The notes below the pieces were generated by a model. It ran no database searches, was not told the DNA's origin, and worked only from the letters and a program-made list of their open reading frames with translations. Shown one piece after another: positions 37,201 through 50,471 of a DNA stretch of 64,000 nucleotides. The stretch spans positions 85,189 through 149,188 of the forward strand of contig JAZARR010000075.1 in NCBI GenBank assembly GCA_037389465.1, given 5' to 3'. Position 1 is the stretch's first letter. Each line of letters starts with the position of its first letter. The position numbers and the translations under genes were made by a program. This DNA is from Baylisascaris procyonis. Taxonomy: Eukaryota; Nematoda; Chromadorea; Rhabditida; Ascarididae.

Positions 37201-39162
37201 GACCACCTATTTCTTGATCGGTATTCTATCAAGGCATCTGACATCCATCTATCAACTCATACAGCAAGTAGAATGCCGAATGCTGTTTAAATGATCCAAT
37301 TTCAGGCTATTTCTATCAGATCCAATTCAAGCACACGTATGAACACAGTGTCATAGATACCAGCTGTAAAACCACAACAGTTTTCTTCCGTGCAGGCTTT
37401 TTCTCTCTTAACTCAAGTAATTCGATAAAATTTCAAGTACATGCTCTCTATGTTCGTGAATTCTCTTACTCAGAGATTGTTAAGCATGGAGCTATAATTG
37501 GAAAGCATTACTTACAGGTCGCTTTGTTGTCTCCATCACTATTCAGTTTGCATAATAAAGGTCGAGGCACCGAGGCATTGCTCAGTCTCCCGCATGTGAT
37601 TCAGTCAACTGCCAATACTGATTATAAACATTGGCTTAACTTCATTATCGAAACTTCGGGCGTCTCAGACGCAGTCGACGAAGTTCTGGTTAGCGAATCA
37701 GATTGCTACCTCCTGAAAGTCTTCATAGTAAGATTCGTACAATAGGTCCTTTTCTTGGTTTTCTTTTTCAAATCATATCTGCATGAATCAAAATTCTATA
37801 CAATTTGCAACGTTTTATCGACTTGTTACATCGCCAGCATTATTCATCCTTTACCCGTCAGTAGGAATGCTTTTAAATCTCCCATATATTATTTATTGAT
37901 TTTCGTCACATTCATCCAAAAAGCTTTCAGGAAAAAGATGCCGATAATCTCAACTTTAATTTTTTGAACGGCGTCCGTGGCATCGATAATCAACCAATGT
38001 ATTTCACAAAGGAAAACATGACAGAAATAGGAGGTGAATTTGCGAAAAGAAAAATCGAACTATTCGAAACGTTGTCAAGGACACTCACGAGGAAACAGGT
38101 TAGATTTTTTTTCTTTGCTTAATTCCTAATCCAAGTCATAAAATATTTCTGCACCAATGACGAACTTCAGAGTTGAGTGAGCTGTTATCACTAGAAGCGA
38201 CCGAAATATCACCATCGCTATCAGTCATCTTCGTGATAATGAAGCTCCTAGCTTTATATCTATATCTAACATCGCGTCAAGGCTCATCAAAGAGCGCATA
38301 AATTTATGGAATCGCCTAAATCAGCGTCTACATATGATGAATCGGATCTTGTAGCCTCAGATGAAAAGATTTATGACTTAAATTCACCAAGGAATTATTT
38401 TAGATTGCTGAGTTCAATCTGACCGGTTTCTCTGTGTTAACACCCGAGCAGCTGCAACTTGTCTATGGAGAACAATCGCCATTTAATGATAGCGTAGCAC
38501 TCGAAAGATTCTCGCAAATGGATGAATCGACTATCAGGAAAGCACTTCTGCAAAATATTCGTGATCTCGCGAAAAAGAGAGCACGTGAGAGAGATTTAAG
38601 ACTACGACGGAAGCGACAAATTGTACTCTCACCAGTCGTCAATGCTGCATTCATATTCGATCCGGCCGGTCTCTCACAACCACTTATCCTCTCTCCAGTG
38701 CTTTTTGCAGTAGCAGTTTTCAGCCCAGCTATTTTCGGTGGTGTAATTGTCAGTCCATGGCTATTCGTAGCGGTTATCCTTTCACCCCGTCTTATGTCAC
38801 CGGTTATCCTCTCGCCTGTATCGCTTTCAACTGCGGTTTTCACACCCGTTTGCATGAACCCAGCGGTACTTTCGCCTGGTGCACTTGTACCATTTGTATT
38901 TTCACCTCTTGTCCTCTCACCAAATATTCTCTCACCGACAGTTTTATCGCCTGCAATTCTATCACCATTCGCTCTAGGTCCTAACATTCTTAATCCAACA
39001 GCAGTGACCGCACTTGTGCTAAGTCCTTTTATATTATCACCTGCAGTGTGCTCACCATCATATATAGCTGCACTTATTCTATCGCCACACGCATTCTCAC
39101 CACTTATTAATTCTACCGGTAAGGCGGTCACTTTATTCCTATCGCCGAGTGCGTTTAGCTGA
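31236..39162 (+). CDS. MLT-10-like moulting cycle family protein, 5' end not found
   Basis: The family (Pfam Moulting cycle) is nematode-specific; C. elegans mlt-10 is needed for shedding the cuticle and is made by the epidermis at each moult. Exons: 31236 (or 31271)-31410, 32931-33231, 34196-34358, 35208-35438, 37518-37727, 37931-38098, 38404-39162. All phases agree, giving about 668 residues without the start. Landmarks: CSQKAQDIFDQAKC in the first exon seen, LTPFGLIGKYLSQT in the second, SPRLLSVVPEE then VALLSPSLFSLHN, then MYFTKENMTEIGGEFAKRK and FSVLTPEQLQLVYG. The last exon ends in some twenty repeats of the type (I/V)LSP-x-x-x-(S/N)-(A/P), with almost no charge after KRKRQ-like basic residues. 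The donor of the third exon is uncertain (34336 and 34375 break phase; 34358 keeps it). The signal peptide exon is missing from my model. The family call is firm; the exact orthologue is not decided. Confidence 0.82.
31560..32350 (-). mobile_element. Decayed LTR sequences in an intron of the MLT-10-like gene
   Basis: Two stretches match the end of the minus-strand LTR at 18.2 kb. At 31818-31850 the plus strand reads GTGAACCATACCTCAAACCTGGATAGTTAAAC. At 32305-32332 it reads CTTCAAACTTGGGTAATTTAACC, preceded on its inner side by GGGGTCGCCA (32291-32300), which on the minus strand is a TGGCGACCCC primer-site-like motif. Both are antisense to the host gene. No coding part is visible, so these are solo-LTR-like remnants. 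Confidence 0.6.
33546..33740 (+). other. Intronic frame, probably not an exon
   Basis: A 64-codon frame with a TTTCAG acceptor at 33598 lies in an intron of the MLT-10-like gene. Inserting it breaks the phase between the 33231 donor and the 34196 acceptor, whereas the direct join keeps phase and gives a sensible protein (KDKS-WGAVMSEIELL). I treat it as intronic. Confidence 0.3.
38619..39159 (+). repeat. LSP-rich tandem repeat domain in the MLT-10-like protein
   Basis: About 180 codons encode a run of degenerate units of about 7-10 residues built on LSP (LSPVVNA, LSPVLFA, LSPRLMS, LSPVSLS, LSPGALV, LSPLVLS, LSPNILS and so on). The domain is hydrophobic, has no acidic residue beyond the first few units, and runs to the stop codon. 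It is the hallmark C-terminus of MLT-10 relatives and looks structural, perhaps for packing in extracellular matrix; that role is inferred. Confidence 0.85.
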
Positions 39163-39411
39163 ATGCTTCTTGCGCAATATTTTCAACACTTCGTCGAGCT
39201 TTCAATCGATGTTGTTAAATGTTCGTTGATGAGTACGGTCGATTCATTGTAATTTATTTGATGTCTGAGAATAACCTAGCTTAGAGGAGAGATGAAGAGG
39301 CGGCAAAGACGACGCTAATAATTTTTTTATTTTTTTTGGCTTGAAAGTGCAAAATTACAACTCAACAATACATCTATTCTATAGATTCGGATTAGCGATC
39401 TAGAATTCAAT

Positions 39412-39417
39412 AATAAA
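39412..39417 (+). terminator. Candidate poly(A) signal of the MLT-10-like gene
   Basis: AATAAA lies 250 bp after the stop codon and is the first good match downstream of it. Confidence 0.45.
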
Positions 39418-41930
39418 ACTTTTAACAGATTCTTCCCATTTTCGGAATTGTAATCTCTTTGTGCATCTAGATTTGATGAAATCAACGCCAATTTTAGTTT
39501 AAATTTTTATTGAAAACTTTTCAACGTATGCTCAAGAATGAAATTGAAAGACTAAATAAGATTTGATTTTTTTTTTTTTTATTATTAAAACTATAATATC
39601 CGATAAGTCCTGAGCACTATATGTAGAGTAATATCACTACAACGCTCTAGCATTTATGTACGCTCAAACTATCGGATAGCCGCAACTGATATCTGACAAC
39701 GACCTCGTCTTATCTTATAGTCTAATCATAACCGACGACGAACTTTTCGAGTAATTTCTATGAGCGCTATCCCATCATTAATTTCCCTCGAAAGAGAAGC
39801 CGCGTAAATGGATATAATTAGACATCCCAACGAATGATCCTAGAGGATTTCCAGCGAAGTCGCTTTCTAACTTTTTGTTCGAATTTTTTCACCAGTCTTT
39901 TTTTTTTTTGTTCTCATCGACTCCGATAGAAGCTGGAGTTAATCGTTGATGTCTTCTTTCGGCAAATCCCCTGTTTATATCACTCTCCAACGAAAGGCAT
40001 CCCCTCGCAATGTACTATGTGCTTATATGATCGAAAGTCGTGAAAGAAGAAGTTCTGTTCAATTATAGTTGAAGCAACATATAAAATATCGACATATTTG
40101 CAACAAGTTTTTTTTTCATCACCACTTTAGCAAAGCAAATAAAATATCGATCTTTTTTTTGTTAAAATCACCGATTGTGTCTAGATGTCGCAAATGGAAT
40201 AATACGATCGGAAACATCGATCAACGGGCATTTTATCGCACAATATTCAGATCGGAACTAAGATTTTTGAAATTCTTTTGTGCTATCTTCAACAAAAATA
40301 ATTTAATGATAGAGATGGAATAAATTTTAAAAAATATAATTCCATTTGTTATGTTTTCTAGTTACTTTTTTTTTTTGAAGCGAATCAATTAAAGAATACG
40401 CAATGAATTGATTCTTTGTTTTAATTGTTTTATCGCAATTTGTTTTGTTTATAAAAAATTTTTATTAATTTCATCATCCAAAGATTTTTATTTCTTTTAT
40501 TTATGGCTTATATTATTATTGTTTATTTTGTGTACTATCTTCTGGATGTTTATTTGCAGCTGAATGTGTTGTGCTTGTTTTATTTATTATAACTAATAAA
40601 AGAATGATGATGCATGCATAAAGTATAGACAACAACTCTTCATTCACGTATATTAAACAAAAAAAAATTGTCTTTTCTCTATCATTTAAACAAGAAGGAG
40701 ACATATCGCTTTCCTGATATACCTTGTCGTTGTATAAACAAGAATCTCGACGGAATCCAATTCCGGTCACGATGACGATCGAAAGGAATCGGGGACTTGG
40801 ACAAAATTTAATTCATTATCATAAACATCTGCATGATTAGTGGGATATAATGGATGGGCTCGATAAACTTTGATTGCCTTTAGATAAGCAGAAGATTCGG
40901 TCGAATTATAGCATTTCTCATGCACAAGTATGGTTTATTTAGGTAGATTTGTCATAGCTGCACAACACCATTTAGGTGCGAAGTTATTATGTTGTTGGCT
41001 GCGTTCCTATTAGATGCTATTGTTAGTTTAGATGAGGGAGATGTGCAAAAGATTCTTCTATATGTAGGAAAATGTCTTGACCTGTTTAGTTGCATCTATT
41101 AATTAAAATGCAAATAATATGCAAAATGACATCATTTGCAACTAATATGCAAAATAATATCGTTATTATAAGTGTAATATGTAATTGGATAAAATAATTT
41201 TCTTTAAAATATGATAAATAGTGAGTGTATTAGTAATATCACTGAAGTTCGGATACTTGAGATTAGTGAGAGTAATGTGGATATGACGATGAGCGTAGAA
41301 ATGCCATCTCCGACATCAAGAACTCAGTAATTCACATACCTAGAACTCATCCATACCACGAAAGTCATCGGCTTCATGCAGTTTTTCCCTGTCCCCCTTA
41401 ATTGTTTAGTACTGTTACATACTTCTTCGAGGGTTTCTAAGCCCTTGAGTCTCCTGAACTTGTAAAAGCTCACCCCTGTCCCCTTTATTTCCTCCTCCCT
41501 TCCCATTCCCCATCGCTCATTTCGGGCACCAACACTAATACATCCTTTCGCAATTCTAGAGCTGAAGCATCCTAATGCGGTACCAACGCATTTTTGGCTT
41601 CTCGTAATTATAGGTTTAGATTGCGAATGTGCGTTTTCGGGGGGCGCAAATATGCCCATAACAGACTAATAGACCATTGACTTCAGATTCTGAAAGAGCG
41701 GTTTTTATTGAAAATTTCTGGAGCCACAGGCATCGGAAGCCCAACAAGTTGCTGTCGTTAAAAGTGCAGGTGAAAAGGCTGTTAGCCGTGGATTATGATT
41801 TTGTAACCAATAACATTAATGAGAAGATTGCATGTAACTTTTGAAACAACTTGATTATAGATTGCGAGCTTTAAATTGCACTATCGTAATTGGGTTGATT
41901 CAGTTGTTTCTACTTTATACTTGCATCTAT
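39418..41930. other. AT-rich intergenic region
   Basis: Homopolymer T runs and short frames only. A minus-strand frame at 41659-41324 lacks a domain. I see no gene here. Confidence 0.5.
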
Positions 41931-41940
41931 GTTTCTTCAG
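41931..41940 (+). promoter_or_regulatory. Splice acceptor abutting the GTPBP10-like ATG
   Basis: GTTTCTTCAG is immediately followed by ATG. With no coding exon upstream, this fits a spliced-leader trans-splice site, common in nematodes. A cis-spliced 5' untranslated exon is the alternative. Confidence 0.55.
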
Positions 41941-43971
41941 ATGCGGCGTATTTGGTGCAGATTACTTTCGACAAGTGCACGTACCTGCATGAGTAAAAAG
42001 ATGAACGATATGAGCATTATTGATGAGGATAGAATTCGATTATCAATACGTGCTGGTAATGGTGGTCTCGGAATTTTAAGGTTTGTCGCGCAAACGGGTT
42101 TATGAATAAAATTTTGACAGATGAGGACACTTCCCAGCCGGATATTAAGTCAAAAAATGATTCCCATCTGATATAAGATTGGAAATACGAAATGTGTTAC
42201 GAGTGAAAATAATTGTCGAATGAAATTTTTTGACATGCTTCGTCGCTCGTCTTTTTCAAAGAAATTTCTTACCTTTATCTATATTTTGCATATAAACGAT
42301 CGGTGAGAATCTATATATTATTAATATTGCGATGATAATTCCCTTTGTTTGCATTTTCTGACCAGCATAAGTTTCTAGCATTTCTTGAGCACTTCTGGTT
42401 GTCGATAAATAGTTATTACTCCGTAAGCTTCTTTTTTTTTTGTTTTTCAAGAAAACCAGCACAAAGAATTAAGACATAAAATTTAGATTTAATGGAATTG
42501 GTGGTGATGGAGGTAACGTCTATATGATTGGGCAGCCGAATTTGGATTTTCGTGAAATGCGAAAACGTCTTGGTGGAAGTAAGAAAATTCGAGCAGGAGA
42601 TGGTCAAAAAGCGCTTCACACTAAACTTGTCGCAGAGAGGGGAGAGGATGCGGTTAGTCTGTTATTCATTCATTCATTTCAATGTTCACACAGCTTCTCA
42701 CGGTTACAGATCTTCGTTCTATTAGATCATGCTATGCAGAGGGAACTCATTAAGTACGTCTTATTCTTTTCTTAAGAGTTTTTTTTTTGAATAAAATATT
42801 TGTTGAAAGCGAAGATTGCGCAGTTATTAATCATTTCATATCTAAATATTCAATCAAATAGAACAGGGAGCGCCATTCCCTTTTTAAGAAGCCCTAGGCT
42901 TTTGGCTATCGAAATTTTTCTGACTTCCAGCGGATCTAAAATCTTAGTGAAAAAAGGATTATGCCTCTCACCAATTTTAAGACCAGTTTATTTTCAAGCA
43001 AAAAAATAGCAAGAGATTCTGTTAGAAAATCTTATTTTCAAGCAAAAATCTTTTTATAACCATATATAGATGTATATTTGAGATTAAAGCCTATATTTAT
43101 AAGGTAGTAAGGGGGCACCTCGGCCGTTTGCATATCATATTTTGTCATAGGCAAATGTCAGTGAGATGCTTATGTATTGCCTATACTAAATAATAATGGT
43201 GCATTTAGTAAAGGGAACTATGAGACCCGCTAACAATTTCAGTATTTCATACCGGAAATCTGAACGAACAGGTTGTTTTTAATTGCTCTCACGAAGAGTT
43301 TGATGTTGATTTCAGATATTGCATGTGCCTGTAGGTGTGGAAGCGGTTGACGCTGAAACCAATGTTTTGATTGCACGTTGCACACGACCGTTCCATCGTT
43401 ACCTCGTTGCTCGAGGGGGATCCGGTGGTTGTCGTGACAACCAGTATCAGTAGGTTCAGTCAATACAATTACTTGTTCAATATGGGATGATTTAATGGAA
43501 TACTGTCAATGAGTTAGAATTAAAGTGTACTTTCATGCTTTCGCAGTCGAGGATTTACGTCAATAAGGTGGTCGTAATCTAATCCCATATTGTGGGAATA
43601 CTTTAGACCTTTCGAGGAGAGTGAATAAAATTATAACAAAATCACTATATAAACTGAAAAAAGCATGTGAAGCTCTTGAATTTTCCTTTACAGCTAGAGA
43701 TAAAGGAAGGCAGAAAGAAAATGAACTCTCCACTAAGGATATGTAATGAACTTCCCATATCCGCTTGTCATGAAGCAGGAAAGTAACGCCAAAGGTTTTC
43801 ATGCGGTTTAAGGCTTGAATATGCAATAGAAGACAACATTCCTCACTGCTATAGCATTGATGCCCGTTAGGTAATTCATACAGGACTTCGCTTTATCGAA
43901 TATATCATTGCCTTTGATCCCTTGAGAAGCATCCATCCTCTTATTGACAATACCAAGTATATATCGCCGTT

Positions 43972-44029
<58 letters not shown>

Positions 44030-47000
44030 TCAGACAGTGAATAGTACTGTAAACTACGTACATAATAATGCAGTTATACCGCCAATTTCTTTGACTCATG
44101 TGAGGTTGCATTGCGACCCTCCCCTCCTTTCCCATCCCGTTCCTTTCTCAAACCTGCAGTATTGTCAAAAACACAACCACGCTTCTTTGCACTGGAATCA
44201 TTCCCCAAATTCACGAGTGCCTTTATGATGTGTAGAGTAGGTTTTTATTTTCAGATTATTCTGCATATTTTAGAATCACTGCATTATGAAATTGTCGATT
44301 TTCGAGTTGATCGTTGTTGATGAGATGCTAAATTTTTGGTTTATTCTTGGATAATCGATGTGCTAATCAGTGGACAAACATAGACAAACGTTTCATACAA
44401 AACTTAGAATTTATTTTCAAAGAATTTTGCAAATTAAGAGTTGTATGAATTTCAGAGGCAGACGTGGAGAGCGGTGTTTGGTGGATTTCCATCTTAAATT
44501 ACGACCCAACATCGGTCTAGTTGGGTTCCCGAATGCGGGCAAATCGACCATCATGAAAGCTCTTATTCCCAAGAAAACGGTGCTTATAAGATTCCGTTGC
44601 ACATTTTATATGTGAATGAACTTTTGTTGTCTCTCAAATAAGGTAGAGAGCACATTAACGCCAAAATTAAAACCGCATCGCCGAGAATGAATAAGTGATA
44701 CTAAATGTCGAAGGAAAGTATAGTACAGTTCAGCGATCCGTTAAACTTTAGACGATTGTAATTCGGCATTCGAATAAGAAATTATACTACAAAAACTTTC
44801 GCTGGAAATATTGAATCCTTTCCCGTAATAAAATTCGTGGAAGAGAGTAGGGGATGGAAGGTGACACCATTGTGTTCATTTAGGAGTTGGTGTGAAGAGC
44901 TGAAACTGTTGAGCCGGTTCAATATCATCTGTTTACGTTTCCATGGAAAGTGGATTGCGGACGAGGAGGGGAAGGAAGGAGAAGGGAATAAGATCAACGA
45001 GTTTTATTTCTGTAAGAATTCGGGGTGGTTAGCATGGGAAGCCTACACTATTGAATAGTATCCTAAATAAGATAAGGTTTTTAAGGGAGGTTTCTAGAGA
45101 TCTTGCAATGAAAAGGAGACTGACATCGTCACAATGCTTTTATTTTATTTCAAATACAAGCATCAATATTGTTCCTTTTGGACAATTTCATAGTACGATA
45201 TTCTGGGATGCTTCCAGTTAAACGCAAATTCAAGTAGGCTTTTTTTTCGATGAGGATCACTCCATTGCACGAACCTCTAAGCTCAATTTTGATTTCTTTT
45301 AAACATTTATGAAGGCGATTCGGCTATCATAAGCTAAATAGTGTATCGTTGCTATTGTTTCTGCGATATGTTATTGTGTTTTTGTGTGTATTTGATCATT
45401 GATTTAAAGCGCAATCGCTATTCTAGATCAAAATAGCTAGCTATCCATTCACAACAAGAAAACCACAATTATGCTATGTACGTGATTTCGATGGCACGAC
45501 GAACGTTGACAACGTTGATGAATTTAGTTTATCGATTGTTGATCTTCCAGGTAATTTTTACCCATTTATGTAGGTAATTTTTAATCATTTATGTAGGTAA
45601 TTTCAACTTATGTGCCCATTCATTTATCTCGCTTCAACATCTCAATATCCCTTAGAAACAAAAGAAGTGGAAAAAGAAATAGAAATTTCCTTGCATAGAG
45701 ATGAGGTTTTTTTTACCTTCTTCACGATGACCTGTACCTTATTTTTCATCTTCTACACAAGAGCTTTTATGTAACCTTTCTTTTGGAGTTTGGGTACTTC
45801 CCATTAGTCTTATCTACTGTAAAATGTCACGAAATAAACTAAGGGAATATAAAAATGCTAAGGTGCCTTCTCAAGAAAGTAAACAGTTTTACTTCGTAAG
45901 ACCCAGGAAACTAAGAAAGATTCTTTATTGACAGATGAATTGCTGACTGATTGTAGTACGAGTTGTGATAAAGCACAAAGTGAAATGTTATTACATAACA
46001 TTTACATTAAAGAGGTGATCATATTGTTGTTATATATAACACGAGGCATTTCATTAATCATAACACAAATTGTATTTTTTTCTTATATGTATTAAAAATC
46101 AAGCAATACAATTAAGAAAATTTTTGAATAAAAGTGATAATTTTTTTTCTACAAAATCATTTGTGTTATAATTTTAGCGCATATTTGTTTAATTTAGGTA
46201 TCATAGAAGGAGCAAGTTTGAATCGTGGTAGGGGTATCGCATTTTTGAAACATCTCGACTATAGTGATATTCTTTTAATGGTTGTCGATATCAATGGCTT
46301 CAAATTGAGCGCATCGCCTAATGAACCATTCAGGTGTGTTCGTTGCTATTTGATCTACCTGAATCCAGTAATTACTCTCCATGGTATGAATAAATATGAA
46401 GGATTGATTTGCATAATATTATATGTTATGACAAGGAGTATGAATGTCCTGTATTCACTTTAATATTCCATGATCGTTTCTTTTCCTGCTCATGTTATAC
46501 AATATGAGAACGATTCATATTAGCTTAATGTTCAAATGAACAGATCTTTTATAATAATTAGATGGATCTGTAATATAATTTCTTTATATAACTAATCTTA
46601 AATACGATCAAATATGGGCGTTTTTCACTTCAAGAAAAGTAGAATGTTTTTGAGTTATAAGCCGAATGAAGTCCGGCTGTGACTGAGAATAATAATTGAA
46701 TATTTTTGATGATTAATGAAAACTTGTTCGCAAACCGGGAATAAATTTTCATTGATCATCAAAAAACATTTAATCATCACTTCAATAAAAATGCGAAAAT
46801 TAAAATTGCTAACAATTTAATAAAGATTTTTTTTCATATGCTATAGTTCATTATGAGATTATTGAGTGCTAAGTTTGTGATTTTTTTTATTTTTAATGCA
46901 TTATTTATTTATCTATTAACTTAGAAATATTGCCATTAATTATTTAATAAACAAATTGCATTATATTGAATAAGTTTTTCTCGCAAATATTCTCTTCAGT

Positions 47001-48674
47001 ATAATCGAGATGAATATATCATCTAAGATAACAGAGAAATTTTCATTGTTTATGAAATAATTGCACGAAGAATTCAAATAAACGTTCAATAGAAAAGATG
47101 AAATAAAATTTTATAAACATCTGCTAAAGTATTGTTTTATTCGGAAAAGCAAAACAACGTTCGGACATATTATCAGTAATATATAGTGCATTTACATTTC
47201 AACTATAAATTGAAGAAGATAATTCGATGTATTGTTATGTGAATAATAAAACCGACCCTAGGTCCATACCAACCAAATCACATTACCAGGCTAGAAATTT
47301 TCGAAAATCATAGGGATTTCATAGACTGAAGTTCGACTTGATTCTTTGTCGTAAAATTGTGTTCGATTTTTCCGACAGCCGATTGGTAGAAATATTTCAA
47401 TTTCCCACCTCTCCATAGTTGACGTGCGCATCGATTTCACCTTTCTAGAACATTTTGCAGTACAAACAGTGTTCTGTATAGTTTTCAATTTCACGTTATA
47501 TCAGTATCTGCTTCCGGCTAGTATCGTTAATGCATCTACTACAGTTTTTAAGCTGCGATTGAATTGTTTCAATCTACTGATATTGCTGCTTTTTCATATT
47601 AATTTCACTCGTTTATATTTTATTTTTCCGGGAGATACTCCTTGGTGTTCATATTCACATACTTTTGTGTGTTTTCCCATTCTCAAAACTTTGAAATAAA
47701 TAAATAAATAAATAGATAAGCTAAAGGATGAATTGTAACCTAAGGAAACATTTCAGAAGTGCACTAGAGACTGTAGCATTGTTGAATATCGAATTGGAAC
47801 GATATGACCCGCATTTGGTGAGAAAACCGACTATACTTGCAATCAACAAAATCGATTTACCAAATGGAGAAAATGTGCGTTTTTTTTTAAATTTAAATTT
47901 AATTTGAATTTTAATTTTTATTTTAATCAAAATTTTTGCATTCTGATGTTTTTATCAATGTAATTTATGTTGTGAAAGTTTGCACTATGTTGAAGATTTT
48001 AAACGATGTTGCATTTTTTTAAATGAAATTCGTAAATGTCGTTTAATTATTTCTAAAAAAAGTCATATTCGATAATAGTATCATTTGTTTAATACGGAGA
48101 TTTTATTTTTTTTTCCACAAAACTATATATTCATAAAAATTGTAGTCACAGAAATATTTCAGTGATATGTTCGACTATCGAAAAAAATCTTCCAAAGTGA
48201 TTCATTGACCGAATAATTTTTATTTATATCGATAAAGAAAAATACACATTGCTGATTGCATATTTGATGCTAACTAATGAAGATATCTTCAATTGATTCC
48301 CTTGTGAATGATTTTCTGAAAATTTTTGTCAGAATTTCTGCTTTTTTTGAATTTTTTTTTTTTTTTGTTAAAATATTTTTGTACAATTTGAATGATAGTA
48401 ATCGTTTTTTAACTTTAAAAAAAACAGTAATTAATTTTAGAAGGCGGCTGAATTAATCGACATATTACGACGTTCAGAATGGAGCACATCAGTGAATGAA
48501 GATATGCGACCGCAAAGACCTTTATTATTCGATGCGTTGATTCCAACGGCGGCGAAACATGGTGAAATCGGTGATTTGAAGAATACTCTTCGAAGAATAT
48601 ATGCATTCCTACATCAACTAAGTGATCCCATGGAAAAAGCGCCTTCATTATGTAAAGATATTAGGTTGGTATAA
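41941..48674 (+). CDS. GTPBP10: Obg-family GTPase, GTPBP10-like, probably mitochondrial
   Basis: Obg GTPases bind and hydrolyse GTP in large-ribosomal-subunit assembly; GTPBP10 does so on the mitochondrial subunit in animals. Exons: 41941-42080, 42487-42652, 43316-43449, 44456-44579, 45427-45550, 46198-46333, 47757-47874, 48441-48674. Phases agree at every join, giving 391 residues, close to the usual GTPBP10 length. The start [15 protein letters not shown] is basic and Ser/Arg-rich like a mitochondrial presequence. The Gly-rich Obg fold ([21 protein letters not shown]) occupies about residues 36-165. G-domain motifs: G1 GFPNAGKS (170-177), switch I SYPFTT (193-198), G3 DLPG (about 227-230), G4 NKID (305-308). 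The G5 SA-type motif is weak (LIPTAAKHG). The ATG directly follows a TTCTTCAG acceptor, consistent with trans-splicing. Donors 43449 and 43443 both keep phase in exon 3. Confidence 0.92.
43974..44027. repeat. (TA)n microsatellite
   Basis: About 27 uninterrupted TA units lie in the third intron of the GTPBP10-like gene. Confidence 0.97.
45551..45617 (+). repeat. Tandem 23-bp repeat carrying copies of a splice donor
   Basis: Directly at the donor of exon 5 (CCAG/GTAATT) the intron begins with GTAATTTTTACCCATTTATGTAG, followed by GTAATTTTTAATCATTTATGTAG and a partial third GTAATTTCAACTTATG. Each unit recreates an AG/GTAATT donor. Use of the second or third donor would add 23 or 46 bases and shift the frame. 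Confidence 0.9.
46703..46766. repeat. Intronic inverted repeat
   Basis: TTTTTGATGATTAATGAAAA pairs with TTTTCATTGATCATCAAAAA across a 23-base loop, with a couple of mismatches. It lies in the sixth intron of the GTPBP10-like gene. Confidence 0.75.
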
Positions 48675-48724
48675 TATTTGTAAATAACCCAATTTGTATA
48701 AAATTGTTCGAATGGATTTTATCG

Positions 48725-48726
<2 letters not shown>

Positions 48727-48797
<71 letters not shown>
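48727..48797. repeat. (TA)n microsatellite
   Basis: About 35 TA units start some 50 bp after the stop codon of the GTPBP10-like gene, so they probably lie in its 3' untranslated region. Confidence 0.97.
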
Positions 48798-48799
<2 letters not shown>

Positions 48800-48951
48800 G
48801 CGTTAATTTGCATTGAATTTTGCTTCTTTGTATGCTCCATTTGCCTATTTTTTCAATTCCTTTTTGGTTGGAATTTTGTGATGAATGTTCGTCTTTGGTA
48901 AGTTTGAGTCCATCCTTGTAGTGCCCACGTTTGATCTTTTTTTATAAGACG

Positions 48952-48957
48952 AATAAA
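48952..48957 (+). terminator. Candidate poly(A) signal of the GTPBP10-like gene
   Basis: AATAAA is found 278 bp after the stop codon, beyond the TA tract. Confidence 0.35.
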
Positions 48958-49761
48958 ATTAACAAAAACGAAATATTATAAGTGCAATAATTTATATTCG
49001 ATAAAACAAGGTAGGTATTTGTTTCGTATTAGGCACGATTGGTAGATTTCGCACAATGTTTTTGAAATATTATCAATAGTTCCCTCGTACGCAAGCTTGA
49101 ATAAAAAGTTTTCAATTATATCGGAGTTATACTACGTTTGTTTATATCAATTTTTAACTATTATGGGCGGGCATGTTTGTTAAGTGCGGTCAGTATGATG
49201 GCTTTTTAATTTGCATATGTAATCGTGCAAACGTTCGTTTGTGCTTTTTTGCATAATTCAAATCCGTTCAAGTCATTGTTATCCATATATAAATTATTCG
49301 ATTGTATTGGATCACAAACAACTGGTTTATATCGCGAAAGGAGGATTCCTGGGAACTTCGAGTGGGTCGGTGATTTCTTATAACGATTTAAACTGTTTTC
49401 ATTATTTTCTAGCGATGTCGAATTCATTGTTGACGTTGTAGTGGAAATTGCGAAAATTCGCGAAACGCATCAAAAGTAACTCAACGAACTAACATTTGTC
49501 GCCTGAAGTTGCCAACGTGACATCAAAAGACGCCGATCCACGTAAGACTTCCAACGTGAAGTCATCATTGCCATCGCCTATGACACCGTTAGTCGCTGTT
49601 TCTCAACACAGGCGCTTCAGGTGAAGCAATAGATGTAATGGATGGATAACGCTAATGCGGATTAATTAATGTGGTAATTTACATATGCAACGTTGAAGAT
49701 ATTTATTTTTGGTCATTGTTTGCCGTAAATCTGTATACTTCGGTGTTACCCGTTGAAGAGG

Positions 49762-49834
49762 TTGTTTACATCGGCTTGTTTACTTGTTTACCTTGTTTAC
49801 TTGTTTACTTCGTTTACCTTGTTTACTTGTTTAC
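49762..49834. repeat. TTGTTTAC-type short tandem repeat
   Basis: Variants of (C/T)TTGTTTAC and TCGTTTAC follow one another about eight times, with 7-9 base periods. Confidence 0.85.
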
Positions 49835-50471
49835 AACTCATTTACATCGAGTGATTCGCTTCGTGCAATAATATTTGCTACGATATTCGAGACCTGCAAT
49901 TAAAGAGTTGAATGAATAATGTTTTCAATTGTTATCAGATGAATGCTTTGTTCGGGTTATAAGCGGCGATCAAACAGCTGTCATCTCCATGTACATGGCT
50001 TTTTCCAAGTAGAAGAATATTCTTCGCGATTGTTGAATTTTTATGCTGAAGTATTTGGTTGATTAATCGCTAAGTCGATAAATTATATGGTAGAGTCGAG
50101 AGAAATTAGCAGTATACAGTATGCCTGTCGTATGGTAACTTTCGTGACGGAACTCATTGTTACGTCTGCTGCTCATGTGGGATCGATCGCGAAGTTTTAT
50201 TAACCCATAATTCCACGTTATTGAAACGATGTAATGAGTTTAGTGGCCATTGCGTTGAAGTACACATCGGATTATTCAGCTGCAATAGCTGAAGACTCGA
50301 ATAAATCAGCTCTCAAATGATGACTAGCTTACGGTTCAATTCTGGGATTAAACCGTGTCAAATTCTCAACATTATGAGAGGTGTGTCGCATAACAGCATC
50401 GTTGATCGTAGTTCTATAAAGGGATAAAGCTTGATCCTTGCGTGGCGCTGCTGAAGATCGGATGCTTAGTT

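Noticed and set aside
38463..39131. 222-codon minus-strand frame opposite the MLT-10 LSP repeats
   Set aside because: It arises from the repeated codons of the plus-strand domain and has no independent evidence.
43944..44228. Frames across the TA microsatellite (repeated Tyr-Ile)
   Set aside because: They simply translate the (TA)n tract.
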